Assembly: GCA_027488975.1 (NCBI GenBank)
Contig: JAIYAQ010000006.1
Span: forward strand, 1 to 64,000
Direction of reading: 5' to 3'
From: Cyanobium sp. E1_MAG_00006
GTDB taxonomy: Bacteria; Cyanobacteriota; Cyanobacteriia; PCC-6307; Cyanobiaceae
Length of the DNA stretch: 64,000 nt
Both the position numbers and the translations under genes were made by a program. The notes beneath the pieces were generated by a model. It did no database searches. It was not told the DNA's origin and worked only from the letters and a program-made list of their open reading frames with translations. This document shows positions 27,201 through 37,227 of the stretch, in pieces; position 1 is the stretch's first letter, and every line of letters begins with the position of its first letter.

Positions 27201-29732
27201 CTCCATGCCCTTGGCGTCACTGCGACCATCGTCATAAATGCCGGCTGTCTTGGCGATCTCGTCGAGCTGGTTGCCCGAATCAAAGACCAGGTTGCCTTTG
27301 GTGTCGTAGATCCTGAAGCTGCGGCTGCCGAAGGCATAGGCCTGATCAATGGTGCCATCTTTGTTGTAGTCACCCTCGGTATTAATCAGGTTGAGGGTGT
27401 CGCCTAGGTTGACCCTATCGGCGCCCTTAAGCTTTTCCGAAGTCGTTCTATCATTGATATGTAATGCACCAGTTTTAATATCACCGTTACGGTCATCGCC
27501 TTCTCCAGCAACAATCAAATAAGTAACATCATTGATGCCTTCCTTAATCTGGTAGGCCGTGATGCCGTCGGCCATGGGCAGGCCATAGACGTCTTTGATG
27601 CCTATTTTGCCACCTTCTTCTGTTTTGTCGGATGTGTCGATTGGAGTGGGCTTGAAGCTGATTACCGCAGCCGAGTTATCGGCGCGGCCATCAACGGCAA
27701 CGAAATCGTTGTCGTTAAACACCACCAAGCTTCCATCGGGCTTGAGGGCTAGGCCCTCTGGCTTGTCGAATGCTGGGTTGGCGCCGACACTTGGAATGTT
27801 CAGCAGCTCCGTGCGCTGAACCATCGTGATGCCCTTGGCGGCCAGGGCATCGGCAATGCTGGTTGTCTCCAGCAATTCGGGTTGAGCGAACCCGATTTTG
27901 GCAGTCCAATCGAAGCCGAGCACATTGGTGGCACCGATGAGGTCGATCTCGACAACCGATTTATTTGCGGATGCCCCGGTGAGCGAATCGCGCTCAATCA
28001 GCAGAAAACGCTCGCGGGCTGCGTCATAGACCGCATCGCCAATCTTGTCGACCTTGGCCGATCCAGCCAGCTTGGAATCGGCATCGAGGAGATGCAGGTA
28101 TTCAGCTACGGGAGCGCCAGTTGCAGGATTAATGGCGAGGATGCGGATGAATTCTGTGTTCTTGAATCCACTCGGCTGCAGTGGACTCTGCACGAAGGCA
28201 TACAGGAGACCATCCTTGCTGTTGAAGGCCATGCCTTCAAAACCGCGGTTGAGCCAGCGACTAGAGTAAATAGCTGGCAGCGTCGCGGAAGTAAAGGCCG
28301 AAACATCGCCACGACCCTGCTGATAGGTGCCACTAAAGTCAGTGCCGGAAGGCACATAACGGCGCACTAGATTGCCGGTTTCACTGTCGAACAGGGCAAT
28401 CTGGGGAAAATATTCATCGGAGACGGCAAACATTGGTTTGCCGCTGTTCATTGATGCAACCGTGATCAGGTTGATCGACTCGGTATCCAGGCCGAAAGCA
28501 TCCCTGGGAATCTCGGTGTAAACATTGTATCGACCAGCATCATTTGCGATGCCGTTGCCCGCCTGGCTCAGTTGGAAGCCCTTGTCGTGGGTGGCCAGGG
28601 CGGCGCCGATGCCGGTGGCGCTGCGGAAGCCATTGTTGCCATCGGGCACCTTGAGGGTGATCGCCTGAAGTTGCTGGAAGCCAGAAGCGGTCTGGGCGAG
28701 CTTGTAGATCGTGATTGGAAAATCCGGATCATCAAAAATCTTGCCGCCTTTATTGGTATCGTTGGGATTGTCGTTAAGGCGATCGCCAATGCCCGCGGCC
28801 TGGGGGCCCCGATCAGTGATCACATAGAAAATGTCCTGACCATTCTCGACGCCTCCGTAGACCGCACCGGAAAGGCCACCTGCGGTCACCTCGCCTGGAT
28901 TAACAACTCCATTGCTGTTGAAATCAGGGCGACTGTTGCTATTGGTTCCTGTGGGGTAGGAGAGGGAAAAGGTGTAGTTGGTGGCCTTGGCTGTGCCGCG
29001 GCTCCAATCCTTGATGCCCATGCCCCAGACCTTGGTCAGGGTACCGTTGTCCAGATTGATCTCGGCAACGGCGTTGTTTTCCTGCAGGGTGACCCAGGCT
29101 GTGTTGCCAAGGATTGCGATCGATTCGGGCTCAAAGTCTTGGGCGACGGTGGCATCCTTGCTGCCGCCGCTGATGCGGATGCCCTGCAGGTTGAGGCGTG
29201 CGGCCTGACCGTTGAATGCTTCAAAATTAACGGTCTTGACCGTGAAGCCAGTGGCGTTAGCGGTGGTAGGTCCGAAAGAGGTGGTATCGATCACTGAGAT
29301 CGTCCCCTGGGCGTCGCTCTCGGCAATGGGCGTGTCGATCACCTCGCCTTCATTGGCGATGACAAGTTTTTTTCCATCGCTACTGAAGCTCACCGCGTCA
29401 GGCAGGGCCCCCACAGTCACCTTGCCCAGTTCGGTCAAGGTTGCACTTGAACCTGAGCCACTGAGGCGATAGAACGCCACATGGCCGTTGGCCGACTTGG
29501 GCTTGGTGGCGTCTGCGACCGCGACAGCCACGAGATCGCCACTGACGTCGACGCTCTGAGCTGGACCAGCAAGGGTCAGCTTGCTGACCCGGCTCGGGGC
29601 AAGCTGACCGTTGAAGGCAAGGAGCTCTAGGGTCTCTCCGCCTGTGATGACAAGTACAGAATTATGTTCCTTTGAATACGCAACAATCTCGGCACCACCG
29701 AGGTTAACGCTGTTTAAGATAGCAAAAGACAT
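24246..29732 (-). CDS. Giant secreted phosphatase-like protein: choice-of-anchor-I, phytase-like, PhoX-like, RTX
   Basis: An 1828-residue protein; the minus-strand AGAAGG just before ATG 29732 sets the start (a TTG at 29753 is less likely). Parts in order: choice-of-anchor-I propeller half (about 1-240: VTVGALPDAVSFSSDGKKL, QDFEPESIAILG); an inserted esterase-like phytase domain (about 270-680: DIFYVITDRGPQA, GFEGMAFNSKDG, GLALKPDGSLVVF); the second anchor-I half (about 715-930: YLIVAGEGDDRNGD, MERGTSASIAVYD); a PhoX-like region (about 975-1275: GYFGSAATANDTMG); an uncharacterised stretch; and RTX repeats (about 1640-1790: IFTGSGKDTVYA, VIIGGTGDDELW, VIGGKGDDIINV) that bind Ca2+. There is no signal peptide; type I secretion is likely. 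It probably scavenges phosphate outside the cell. Exact chemistry is uncertain. Confidence 0.8.
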   Translation of the reverse strand: MSFAILNSVNLGGAEIVAYSKEHNSVLVITGGETLELLAFNGQLAPSRVSKLTLAGPAQSVDVSGDLVAVAVADATKPKSANGHVAFYRLSGSGSSATLTELGKVTVGALPDAVSFSSDGKKLVIANEGEVIDTPIAESDAQGTISVIDTTSFGPTTANATGFTVKTVNFEAFNGQAARLNLQGIRISGGSKDATVAQDFEPESIAILGNTAWVTLQENNAVAEINLDNGTLTKVWGMGIKDWSRGTAKATNYTFSLSYPTGTNSNSRPDFNSNGVVNPGEVTAGGLSGAVYGGVENGQDIFYVITDRGPQAAGIGDRLNDNPNDTNKGGKIFDDPDFPITIYKLAQTASGFQQLQAITLKVPDGNNGFRSATGIGAALATHDKGFQLSQAGNGIANDAGRYNVYTEIPRDAFGLDTESINLITVASMNSGKPMFAVSDEYFPQIALFDSETGNLVRRYVPSGTDFSGTYQQGRGDVSAFTSATLPAIYSSRWLNRGFEGMAFNSKDGLLYAFVQSPLQPSGFKNTEFIRILAINPATGAPVAEYLHLLDADSKLAGSAKVDKIGDAVYDAARERFLLIERDSLTGASANKSVVEIDLIGATNVLGFDWTAKIGFAQPELLETTSIADALAAKGITMVQRTELLNIPSVGANPAFDKPEGLALKPDGSLVVFNDNDFVAVDGRADNSAAVISFKPTPIDTSDKTEEGGKIGIKDVYGLPMADGITAYQIKEGINDVTYLIVAGEGDDRNGDIKTGALHINDRTTSEKLKGADRVNLGDTLNLINTEGDYNKDGTIDQAYAFGSRSFRIYDTKGNLVFDSGNQLDEIAKTAGIYDDGRSDAKGMEPEMVTTQVVNGRVFAFIGMERGTSASIAVYDVTNPSQATFFKLLQNVNSISPEGLEFVSTDSDGSGFLLAANEVSGTLDTYQMNLKTIGETTALIPQAGTSTAPEHLIDGRSGRTDFPNGTFKALATVGEVDKSTGLALTGWPDGNAAWLKDNTTIRVAFQSESYATSSNQTYAQPLNNGKVTFTGSKTHYIDYDRAGFADFLQTGKTGADIVKGSGFLFDTLYNVFGEVVDGKNSDKTDLSAKWGNQTKPDGTYVEFGSAVAQSGGRPAKDMRLTEADFHFHSFCGSWFEQANKYGNNIGFANDVWLMAEEWNMGAGYFGSAATANDTMGLASMVIDVANKTAYTVPVLGQGGYEKLLPINPGHKDYVAMVLSGYNHDKSVPNRIYIGIKGKLADGTTINESTASERDKFLARNGLLHGKIYGLALSDATYTTLGINPDADKDLLIDDLSADAYLKSATAPDNIQGRFYGTSYQWGGFDKPKAVKDTDMNLWEKAAEQPTGYKFFTADSKIEHSAVDPDTSKVRFVQNMTASGGILGFDLTNTISQELIAAKGALPTYLSVNVNRVLPAIEGALTLDTNGAGEAHVGKNNLDGSKTAALHLGGTAPAAKAVAPDGLLWVKNDDGDFLIVDEDSGNVAGERKYVLSLDSTTLALKEKGTGDLLAIAGGADNPRAKAKVAAMEGAFTNATGAEFSGSWNVTGLVARKADGSFYTTTELQGNKVQTIANQIPLSEQLFIGVVQMGGESSGQVKDVKADYGGQIFQFSVDLGLDEAKIGTSGGDSTGDVSGKTKLTSFDGVMDTVFTGAGEDEIDIVTPDGHTNLIFTGSGKDTVYANARDVIIGGTGDDELWATNLDNNRLDGGAGVDIFNIGTTGNRVIGGKGDDIINVLDGAGTNYLNGGTGSDQFWLISATGDKPGAKQFVMDFKAGEDLVGLLGVAFADLSFTQVGADTLLSVAGTAVGHFTNVSAASLNNRANFAGLTNLI

Positions 29733-30139
29733 GATGCCTTCTGAATTTTTCAAACAATATGATGACTCGATTGGCTTCTCGATGTTCTGGTGGATTCAGC
29801 TGCATGTGACAAGCGATACACCATGTTTTTTCGGACCTTATATTGGGATTACTCCGGCCCCGTGCAGTCGGCAGGCTCACCTGGATGGCCAGGTCCAAAT
29901 GGTGCTTTTAGCGGATGGGCTGACAGCTCAGCTTAAGGTGATGGCGAAACCCCTGGTGTGGAAAATGGGGAAAAACTTGGTGGTCGTCCTCCAATCTCCC
30001 CCAAATATGAGGCCTGGCATTTTGGGATTGGATTGATCGCCGCTGTCATGGCTGGCGGTGCCAATCCAGTACTTCAGGGCAACAGCATCGAATTGGCAGG
30101 CTTGAGCTCCATCGCCCACGCTCAGATCTGTGACGCCAC
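29733..30139. other. Stretch without a recognisable gene
   Basis: This is the 5' flank of the giant gene plus the downstream tail of the anchor-I pseudogene. Minus-strand frames here (for example GDGAQACQFDAVALKYW near 30100) are open for short distances but match nothing I know; they could be further wreckage of the pseudogene. No Pho box (direct repeats of CTTAACC type) is visible before 29732. The T-rich part near 29820-29850 is the only plausible promoter area. Confidence 0.4.
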
Positions 30140-30913
30140 TCAGGAATGTGCCAGCAATGAGATCTCTTTGATGACCGGCGTGGTGCCGCTGAGATCGAGC
30201 ACGGCGAAGGCGTTGTCCTACTGCAGGGAGATCCAGGCAGTGCGTCCATCAGCGCTCATGGCAATGGCCTCAGGCTCGATGTCCTGGCAATCGTGGTGGT
30301 CTCGCCCAGGCGTTCACCGATGCGGATGCCCCGGTTGATTAGCTCTTCACGGCGGTTTTCCCAGGCGCTGAAGTCGATGCTCTGCACAACAATCTGGGCT
30401 GGGGCAACTTGCGTTTCTGCCAGGAGACCGCTGGTGTCGATCACCGAGATCGCCCCTCCGGCATCGATTGTGTACAGCGCATCCGGCTCGCCTTCATTCG
30501 CTACTAGAAGCCGGGTGCCTTCAGCATTGAACTTGACCGCATTGGGCAGGGAACCAACGGTGACACTGCTCAGAAAGGTTGGTAGCGGAATTGGTCAGGT
30601 CGTAAAACTGAACAAACCCAGCTACGGTCTTGATCTTGTTCTGAACCGCAACGGCAAGCAGTTTCCCGAAGATGGCAACACTCTGCAGGGTCTAGAGGCC
30701 ACCCTCAGGGCGTGCAACGGCGATGGACGTTGGGTTGGATGCATCAGTCAGATCTGATACAACGATGGCACCAGAGCCGCCACCCACTGTGTAGAGATAA
30801 CCAGTGTCAGCGCTCTAAGGGGAGATCTCCGCATTCGCACCAAAACTTCCGAGAGAGAGAACACCCTCGACGGCAACTGCCGCCGGTTCAAGAAGATTGA
30901 AGACGAGTGACAT
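30140..30913 (-). pseudogene. Remnant of a choice-of-anchor-I secreted protein gene
   Basis: From ATG 30913 (MSLVFNLLEPAAVAVEGVL) the frame reads like the N-terminus of the family but is cut by TAG at 30817-30815 and TAG at 30694-30692. A frameshift near 30573-30585 leads into VTVGSLPNAVKFNAEGTRL and ISVIDTSGLLAETQ, and a second near 30281-30290 leads into DIEPEAIAMSADGRTAW, followed by TAG at 30220-30218 and TGA at 30142. These pieces match, in order, the N-terminal 240 residues of the adjacent 1828-residue protein (VTVGALPDAVSFSSDGKKL; QDFEPESIAI). The gene is therefore a decayed, truncated paralogue lying head to tail with its relative. Confidence 0.85.
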
Positions 30914-31126
30914 GCTGAGTTGAATCAGATTTCACGGCTTTGCCAACCTTTGGCCCTGCAGGGAGTTAAGGAGTGGCTAGCGGTTTGTTAGCTGGAGGCC
31001 TAAGCCAGGAGTCGTGCTTTAATTCTATTGAGCGATACATGCGCTGAGTTGTTGCATCTGTCTTGGGTGCGACTCCTTAAGCAAGCTTATGCCTTCTTGG
31101 CTGTCTCTTGCCTTTGCGAAGAGTTT

Positions 31127-31285
31127 TCACGTTGTTAGCCGCCAATCCCGCAGCGCGGCGATCAAAACAAACCAAGCCAGTCGCAGCTTCGCCAGCAGCC
31201 CCTGCTGTGCGGCCAGTTCGGCGTATTTGGCCCGGCCGCATTCGGTTTTGATCCAGCTGTAGGCCTGCGGCTGGGGATGTTCCAT
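31127..31285 (-). CDS. Small hypothetical protein (52 aa)
   Basis: A 52-residue ORF from ATG 31285: HPQPQAYSWIKTECGRAKY, AELAAQQGLLAKLRLAW, then FVLIAALRDWRL. The second half is an amphipathic to hydrophobic helix that could sit at the membrane. No family is recognised and no Shine-Dalgarno is visible. It is divergent from the zinc-ribbon gene at 31365, with 79 bases between the starts. The frame is open up to 31405 but that part is overlapped by the divergent gene. Confidence 0.4.
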   Translation of the reverse strand: MEHPQPQAYSWIKTECGRAKYAELAAQQGLLAKLRLAWFVLIAALRDWRLTT

Positions 31286-31364
31286 GGGACCATCTTGCCT
31301 GATGGCCCTTAGGGGAGCTGGGGGAGAGCTTATGGGCCTTATGTGGGTAGAGCATTCACAGGTC

Positions 31365-31742
31365 ATGGAACCTCCGCAACCCAGCGCCTGGGATTGGCTG
31401 GCCATCGATCGAGCCCCCCAGCCCCCGGATCTAAGTCAGATCGGCTCGCCGGAGGCCCTCGCTGCCAATCTAGTGGGCGTTGAGGAGCGGATGCAGCGGC
31501 TTGCCCTCATCGTTGAGGCGATGAGGGCAAGCTTGGCGGCTGGAGGACTGCTGAGTGAAGCCCAGCTGCTGCAGAAGGTGACCGAGCTTGATCTGAGCGA
31601 TGGGGTCGCCGATGGGCGCAATGTGGCGCCTGTGCTGCAGGTATGCGGCAAGTGCGGTTGCAGCCAAACGGGCCAGCACCGCTTTTGTGTGCGTTGCGGC
31701 AGCGATGCCCTGCGTCCCGCCGAGGGGCTTTCTGGTCCCTAA
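31365..31742 (+). CDS. Zinc-ribbon protein (125 aa), unknown function
   Basis: A 125-residue protein from ATG 31365, with AGG a few bases upstream. The N-terminal two thirds are helical (PSAWDWLAIDRAPQPPDL, ERMQRLALIVEAMRASLAAG, AQLLQKVTELDLSDG). The C-terminus has CGKCGCSQTGQHRFCVRCGS: two CxxC pairs about 12 residues apart, a zinc ribbon. Such ribbons often bind nucleic acid or a protein partner. It is immediately upstream of the WYL/TerB-like gene on the same strand, so a shared role is likely but not shown. Confidence 0.65.
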   Translation: MEPPQPSAWDWLAIDRAPQPPDLSQIGSPEALAANLVGVEERMQRLALIVEAMRASLAAGGLLSEAQLLQKVTELDLSDGVADGRNVAPVLQVCGKCGCSQTGQHRFCVRCGSDALRPAEGLSGP

Positions 31743-31762
31743 TCTTTGCTCATAACTTTTTC

Positions 31763-32453
31763 CTGCTTGGGGATAGGGCCATCGACTTGCTTCTGTGGCT
31801 GCTGGGAGCTGGGCGTTCACGCCGCTGGCCCCGAGGCGGGCAACCCCCGGCTGAGAAAACTTTTGCTGCGCCAACCTCTTTCGATTTTGGGCAATGGCAG
31901 CCCGATCGACCGATCAACCTGTTGCTGGAGGTTGATCACCTGCAGGTGGATGGCACAACTTTGAGGGGCGAAATCCGCGTCAAGCGCTATCGCCTTAGCA
32001 AGCAGGGTGATCAGGCAATTCTGGGTACCCACTGTCAGCTACTGAAGCAATTCCTGGATTTCAATAGCCTGTCACTGCAACGCTTTCTGGATTTGGAGAG
32101 CGGCCAACTGATCGATGATCTGCCCGCCTTTCTTGAGGCCAGCCATGCTGCTAGCCAGCAGGGACAGCTTGATCGCCTCTATCAAAGTCATCAAGATGAA
32201 TTGGCTGTTCTTTTATATGTGGGGCGTGCCGATGGGGTTTTGCAGCGGCGCGAAAAGGAATTGATTGCCCACTACCTGGTGGGCCGATTTACAGGCAGAG
32301 CCCTGCAAGTTAAAGAGATCGCCCGTGATCTGGCCTGGAAGCCTGTGCCAAATCACGATGATTTCAGACTGGCTACGCAACGGCTGGCGCAGCTGTAAGC
32401 CTCGCTTAAGAGTCAGATCGTGCAGTTATGCAGGCAGCTCATTGAGGTGAAGG
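31763..32453 (+). pseudogene. WYL/TerB-like gene, 5' part, cut by a stop and by an IS
   Basis: The frame has no ATG/GTG near its front; the first possible starts are CTG 31763 and TTG 31787. The protein has a WYL-like sheet (INLLLEVDHLQVDGTTLRGE, RYRLSKQGDQAILGTHCQL, FLDLESGQLIDDLPAFL) followed by a TerB-like helical domain (LAVLLYVGRADGVLQRREKEL). TAA at 32396-32398 ends it, yet the same frame stays open for 18 more codons (SLKSQIVQLCRQLIEVK) up to the IS at 32454 and resumes beyond it (see 33776-33837). The reading without the IS and with the TAA replaced gives one continuous TerB-like C-terminus. Missing start, nonsense codon and insertion all point to a dead gene. Confidence 0.7.
32450..32453. 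repeat. Target-site duplication AAGG, left copy
   Basis: AAGG at 32450-32453 directly precedes the left IS end and recurs as AAGG at 33772-33775 directly after the right end. Four-base duplications are within the range known for the IS3 family. Removing the IS plus one copy restores a continuous frame through the interrupted gene. Confidence 0.85.
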
Positions 32454-32482
32454 TGGGCTTCCCCCGGTTTTGAGGACACCGA

Positions 32483-33431
32483 TCAGGGGTTCACAGGTGT
32501 GAGTGTACGGGCAGTGATGAACGCCTGCTCGTAATCGATCGGACTCAGGTAGCCGATCGTTGAATGGCGCCGTTCGCGGTTGTAGTAACCCTCGATCCAG
32601 AAGGCCAGATCACGCTGCAGCTGTTGGGGGGAAATCAGGACCTCGCGATCGTCATCGAGGTTCAATTCCAGTTTCAGGGTCGAGAAAAAGCTTTCCACCA
32701 CTGCGTTGTCCCAGCAGCACCCCTTGGCGGACATGCTGCAGGTGATCTTCTCCTTTTGGAGCAGCTCCTGGTAGTCGTTGGCCCGGTACTGGCTGCCCTG
32801 GTCCGTGTGGATCAGCAGCTGATCGGGTTCCACCTGGCGATGACCGAGGGCACGGCTGAGGGCCTCGATCACCAGGGGAGCGTCCATGCGCTGATCCAGC
32901 TTCCAGCCGACGATGCGGCGGCTGAACAGATCGATCCAGACAGCGAGATACCGCCAGCCGGAGCTCGTGCGGATGTAGGTGATGTCGCCGGCCCAGCAAC
33001 GGTTGGGAGCCGGGGTTGGAACTCTTTGTGGAGCAGGTTCTCCACCACCCCAACGGCGCCTCTGCTGCCCTTGGAGCAGGGCCTGAATGCTTTGCGGGTT
33101 CTGGCCCTGAGCTCAGCCCGGCGCATCAGCCGGGCCACGCGATGGCGGCCGACGTGGCGCCCCGACGCCCGCAGCTCTTGATGGATCCGCGGGGATCCGT
33201 AGAAGCCACGGTGCTCCTCGAACACTGCCTCGATCTCAGCAGTGATCACCGCGTTCTCAGCCGCTCGCCTTCCCGGCGCCTCCTGCCGCTGCCGCCAGGC
33301 GTAGAAACCACTGCGGGCCACGCCCAGCTGCCGGCACAGCCAGGCCACCGAGTGGGGACCTATGAGCTGATCGATCAGCCGAAACCTCTCGGCGGCAGCT
33401 GCTCGTTCGCAAAGTGCGCTGCCGCCAGCCT
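32483..33431 (-). pseudogene. IS3-family transposase OrfB (DDE integrase), frameshifted
   Basis: The first frame, entered from OrfA, carries ERFRLIDQLIGPHSVAWLC, the HTH-like GVARSGFYAWRQR and HRGFYGSPRIHQELR. At the GGGG run 33012-33015 a one-base shift is needed to pass into AGDITYIRTSSGWRYLAVW (first catalytic Asp), HTDQGSQYRAND (second Asp) and DNAVVESFFSTLKLEL (catalytic Glu). The rest ends RRHSTIGYLSPIDYEQAF. All three DDE residues are present but split over two frames, so as written no full integrase is made. Confidence 0.88.
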
Positions 33432-33704
33432 GAAAAAATCCTTCTCCCTCCGGAGTTCTCGAACCTCCTTGCGGAGCCGGTTGAGCTCGGCGCGCTCGTC
33501 GCTGGAGAGCAGACCTTGATCACAGGGCCCGGCCTGGCCACGATCAATGCGGGCCTGCCGCACCCAGCGTGCCAGGCTGCTGGTGGGAAGCCCAAGCCGC
33601 TCAGCGACGGCGTTGCGGGAAAGCCCCTCCTGCAAGCAGAGCTCCACGGCCTCCACCTTCTGCTCCGGCGTGAACCGGCGACGGGTTCTGGTCGGGTTGG
33701 TCAT
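33375..33704 (-). CDS. IS3-family transposase OrfA (HTH protein)
   Basis: A 109-residue protein. RRRFTPEQKVEAVELCLQEG, then a helix-turn-helix (SRNAVAERLGLPTSSLARWV), then a leucine-zipper-like helix (RAELNRLRKEVRELRREKDFF). It binds the IS ends and joins OrfB by -1 frameshifting. The end overlaps the front of the OrfB frame. The slippery T_TTT_TTC lies within the DFF codons, exactly where -1 slippage would enter OrfB. It looks intact. Confidence 0.9.
   Translation of the reverse strand: MTNPTRTRRRFTPEQKVEAVELCLQEGLSRNAVAERLGLPTSSLARWVRQARIDRGQAGPCDQGLLSSDERAELNRLRKEVRELRREKDFFRLAAAHFANEQLPPRGFG
33432..33438 (-). promoter_or_regulatory. Slippery heptamer T_TTT_TTC for programmed -1 frameshift
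   Basis: On the minus strand the OrfA codons GAT TTT TTC AGG contain T TTT TTC. Slipping back one base enters the frame that runs through CERAAAAERFRL into OrfB. IS3 elements typically use A_AAA_AAG; the U-type heptamer follows the same XXXYYYZ rule. Function is inferred. Confidence 0.6.
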
Positions 33705-33775
33705 CGAAAGACAGTCTGGTGGTCATGGCGTGACCCCTATCGACTTGTCCACGAAATCGGGGGAAAGCCCAAAGG

Positions 33776-35957
<2,182 letters not shown>

Positions 35958-35986
35958 TCAGCTGTGGGGCATCAGATGAGTAAGCG

Positions 35987-36409
35987 TCAGGCGGCGGCCA
36001 GCTTCTGGATGCGGTCCACGCGCCAGTCGTCTTCCACCTTCACGAAGGTGAAATCAAGCGGTAGCTCCTCATTGGTTTCCGACTTGAGCTTCACCGTCAG
36101 GATGATCTGGTCCTCCTGGATGCGCGGCCGGCCGGATTTGAGGTTGCGGTACTTATTGAGCTGCAGGCCCGCCAGGAAGCGCAGGAACTGCTGACGATTC
36201 ACGTGCGAGCGGTAGTTCTTGGTGGTGAGCAGATAGGCCGCGTCGATCCGGCCCGAGGCCACCTGGGTGAAGAACTGCTTGATCACCGGGTTGATGCCCC
36301 GGGCGTTCAGCACCAGCTTCACGGCGCTGATGGTCCAGTAGAGCAGCAGGGCGCCGGCGCCGGCGGCCAGGGCCTTGGTGCCGATGGTCTGCACCAGTTG
36401 CATGTCCAT
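35987..36409 (-). CDS. Membrane-anchored conserved protein (140 aa)
   Basis: A 140-residue protein with one N-terminal TM (ALAAGAGALLLYWTISAVKLVL) followed by a soluble domain: NPVIKQFFTQVASGRIDAAY, LTTKNYRSHVNRQQFLRFL, and a beta part ending LDFTFVKVEDDWRVDRIQKL. The alpha/beta pattern resembles the DUF4864/NTF2-like small domains that follow a membrane anchor. The ATG at 36409 (MDMQLVQ) was preferred to 36427. The function is unknown. Confidence 0.65.
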   Translation of the reverse strand: MDMQLVQTIGTKALAAGAGALLLYWTISAVKLVLNARGINPVIKQFFTQVASGRIDAAYLLTTKNYRSHVNRQQFLRFLAGLQLNKYRNLKSGRPRIQEDQIILTVKLKSETNEELPLDFTFVKVEDDWRVDRIQKLAAA

Positions 36410-36552
36410 GGACGCACGGGAACGCAAGTGCGGCCGATTCTGCAGGAGCGGAGCCGGATGGTGGTCCCGGTGCGGGTGCGGGTTACCCCAGCGGCTCGGT
36501 TGTTTTCGGCCAGACTCGGCGCGCCGCTTACCCGCCAGTCCCCCGCCTCGGC

Positions 36553-37095
36553 ATGCCGCTCGCTCCGCTGCTGCCGCTGTTCCACCGGTTGAACCGCGAA
36601 CACTTTGAGGGTGCGCTGGCGCCCGATGGCCTCAGCCTGGTGAGCGTGCGCTGGAGCGATGGGCGCATGCGCCGCAGCGCCGGCCTGTATCGCTTCGGGC
36701 GGCGGGCCGATGGCTCAGCGCTCAGCGAGATCGTGCTGTCGCGGCCGTTGCTGGAGCCCCTGCCTCCGGAGGCCACCGCCAGCACCCTCTGCCACGAGAT
36801 GATCCACGCCTGGATCCACCGGGTGCTGCGGGCCGAGGAGGTGCACGGCCCTCACTTCAGGGCCCGCATGGCGGCGATCAACGCGGCCCAGCAGGAGTTC
36901 CGCGTCAGCGTGCGCCATCGCTACCCGCTGCCCGCCCGGCCGCCCCGCTGGATCGCCCGCTGTCCCAGCTGCGGCCTCGCGGCCCCCTACCGGCGCCGTC
37001 AGGCGGGCATCGCCTGCCGGCTCTGCTGTGAACGCTTCCACGGCGGCCGCTGGAATGCCGCCTATCAGCTGGTGTTTGAGCCAGCGGCGGCTTAG
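36553..37095 (+). CDS. SprT-like zinc metalloprotease-type protein
   Basis: A 180-residue protein with HEMIH at about residue 78 (HExxH zinc-binding motif) in STLCHEMIHAWIHRVL, preceded by the SprT N-terminal part (LFHRLNREHFEGAL). HGPHFRARMAAINA gives the third His region. A zinc ribbon follows: ARCPSCGLAAPYRRRQAG then CRLCCERFHGGRW. SprT-like proteins such as SPRTN cleave DNA-protein crosslinks; whether this one does is not known. Confidence 0.85.
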   Translation: MPLAPLLPLFHRLNREHFEGALAPDGLSLVSVRWSDGRMRRSAGLYRFGRRADGSALSEIVLSRPLLEPLPPEATASTLCHEMIHAWIHRVLRAEEVHGPHFRARMAAINAAQQEFRVSVRHRYPLPARPPRWIARCPSCGLAAPYRRRQAGIACRLCCERFHGGRWNAAYQLVFEPAAA

Positions 37096-37105
37096 CTTGC
37101 CGCCC

Positions 37106-37207
37106 ATGGCCACCTTCCTCTGGACTCTGCAGTGCGGCGGCGTGGCGATCACCCTGCTGGGCATGGGCCGCGACCGCTGGTTGCGGGCCCGTCGCCTCGG
37201 GCGCTGA
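37106..37207 (+). CDS. Possible tiny membrane protein (33 aa)
   Basis: ATG 37106 to TGA 37207: MATFLWTLQCGGVAITLLGM followed by GRDRWLRARRLGR. One short hydrophobic helix with a strongly basic C-terminus fits a single-pass peptide obeying the positive-inside rule. It lies in a gap between two same-strand genes, 10 bases after the SprT-like stop. Too short for certainty. Confidence 0.35.
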   Translation: MATFLWTLQCGGVAITLLGMGRDRWLRARRLGR

Positions 37208-37227
37208 GCGCTGTTTAGCCTGCAGCG

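Larger units (their letters stand above)
32454..33771 (-). mobile_element. Complete IS3-family insertion sequence (1318 bp)
   Basis: Bounded by imperfect terminal inverted repeats: 25 bases at 32454-32478 and 26 bases at 33746-33771. Both read TGGGCTT inward, then a run of five C, then GGACA at the inner end, with one gap and a few mismatches. A 4-base AAGG duplication flanks it. It holds OrfA (33375-33704) and OrfB in the overlapping frame, with a slippery heptamer at 33438-33432. OrfB carries a frameshift at 33012-33015, so this copy may not transpose on its own. It inserted into the 3' end of the WYL/TerB-like gene in the opposite orientation. Confidence 0.92.

Noticed and set aside
29733-29900. 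Pho box upstream of the giant phosphatase-like gene
   Set aside because: No spaced CTTAACCT-type repeats are present on either strand.
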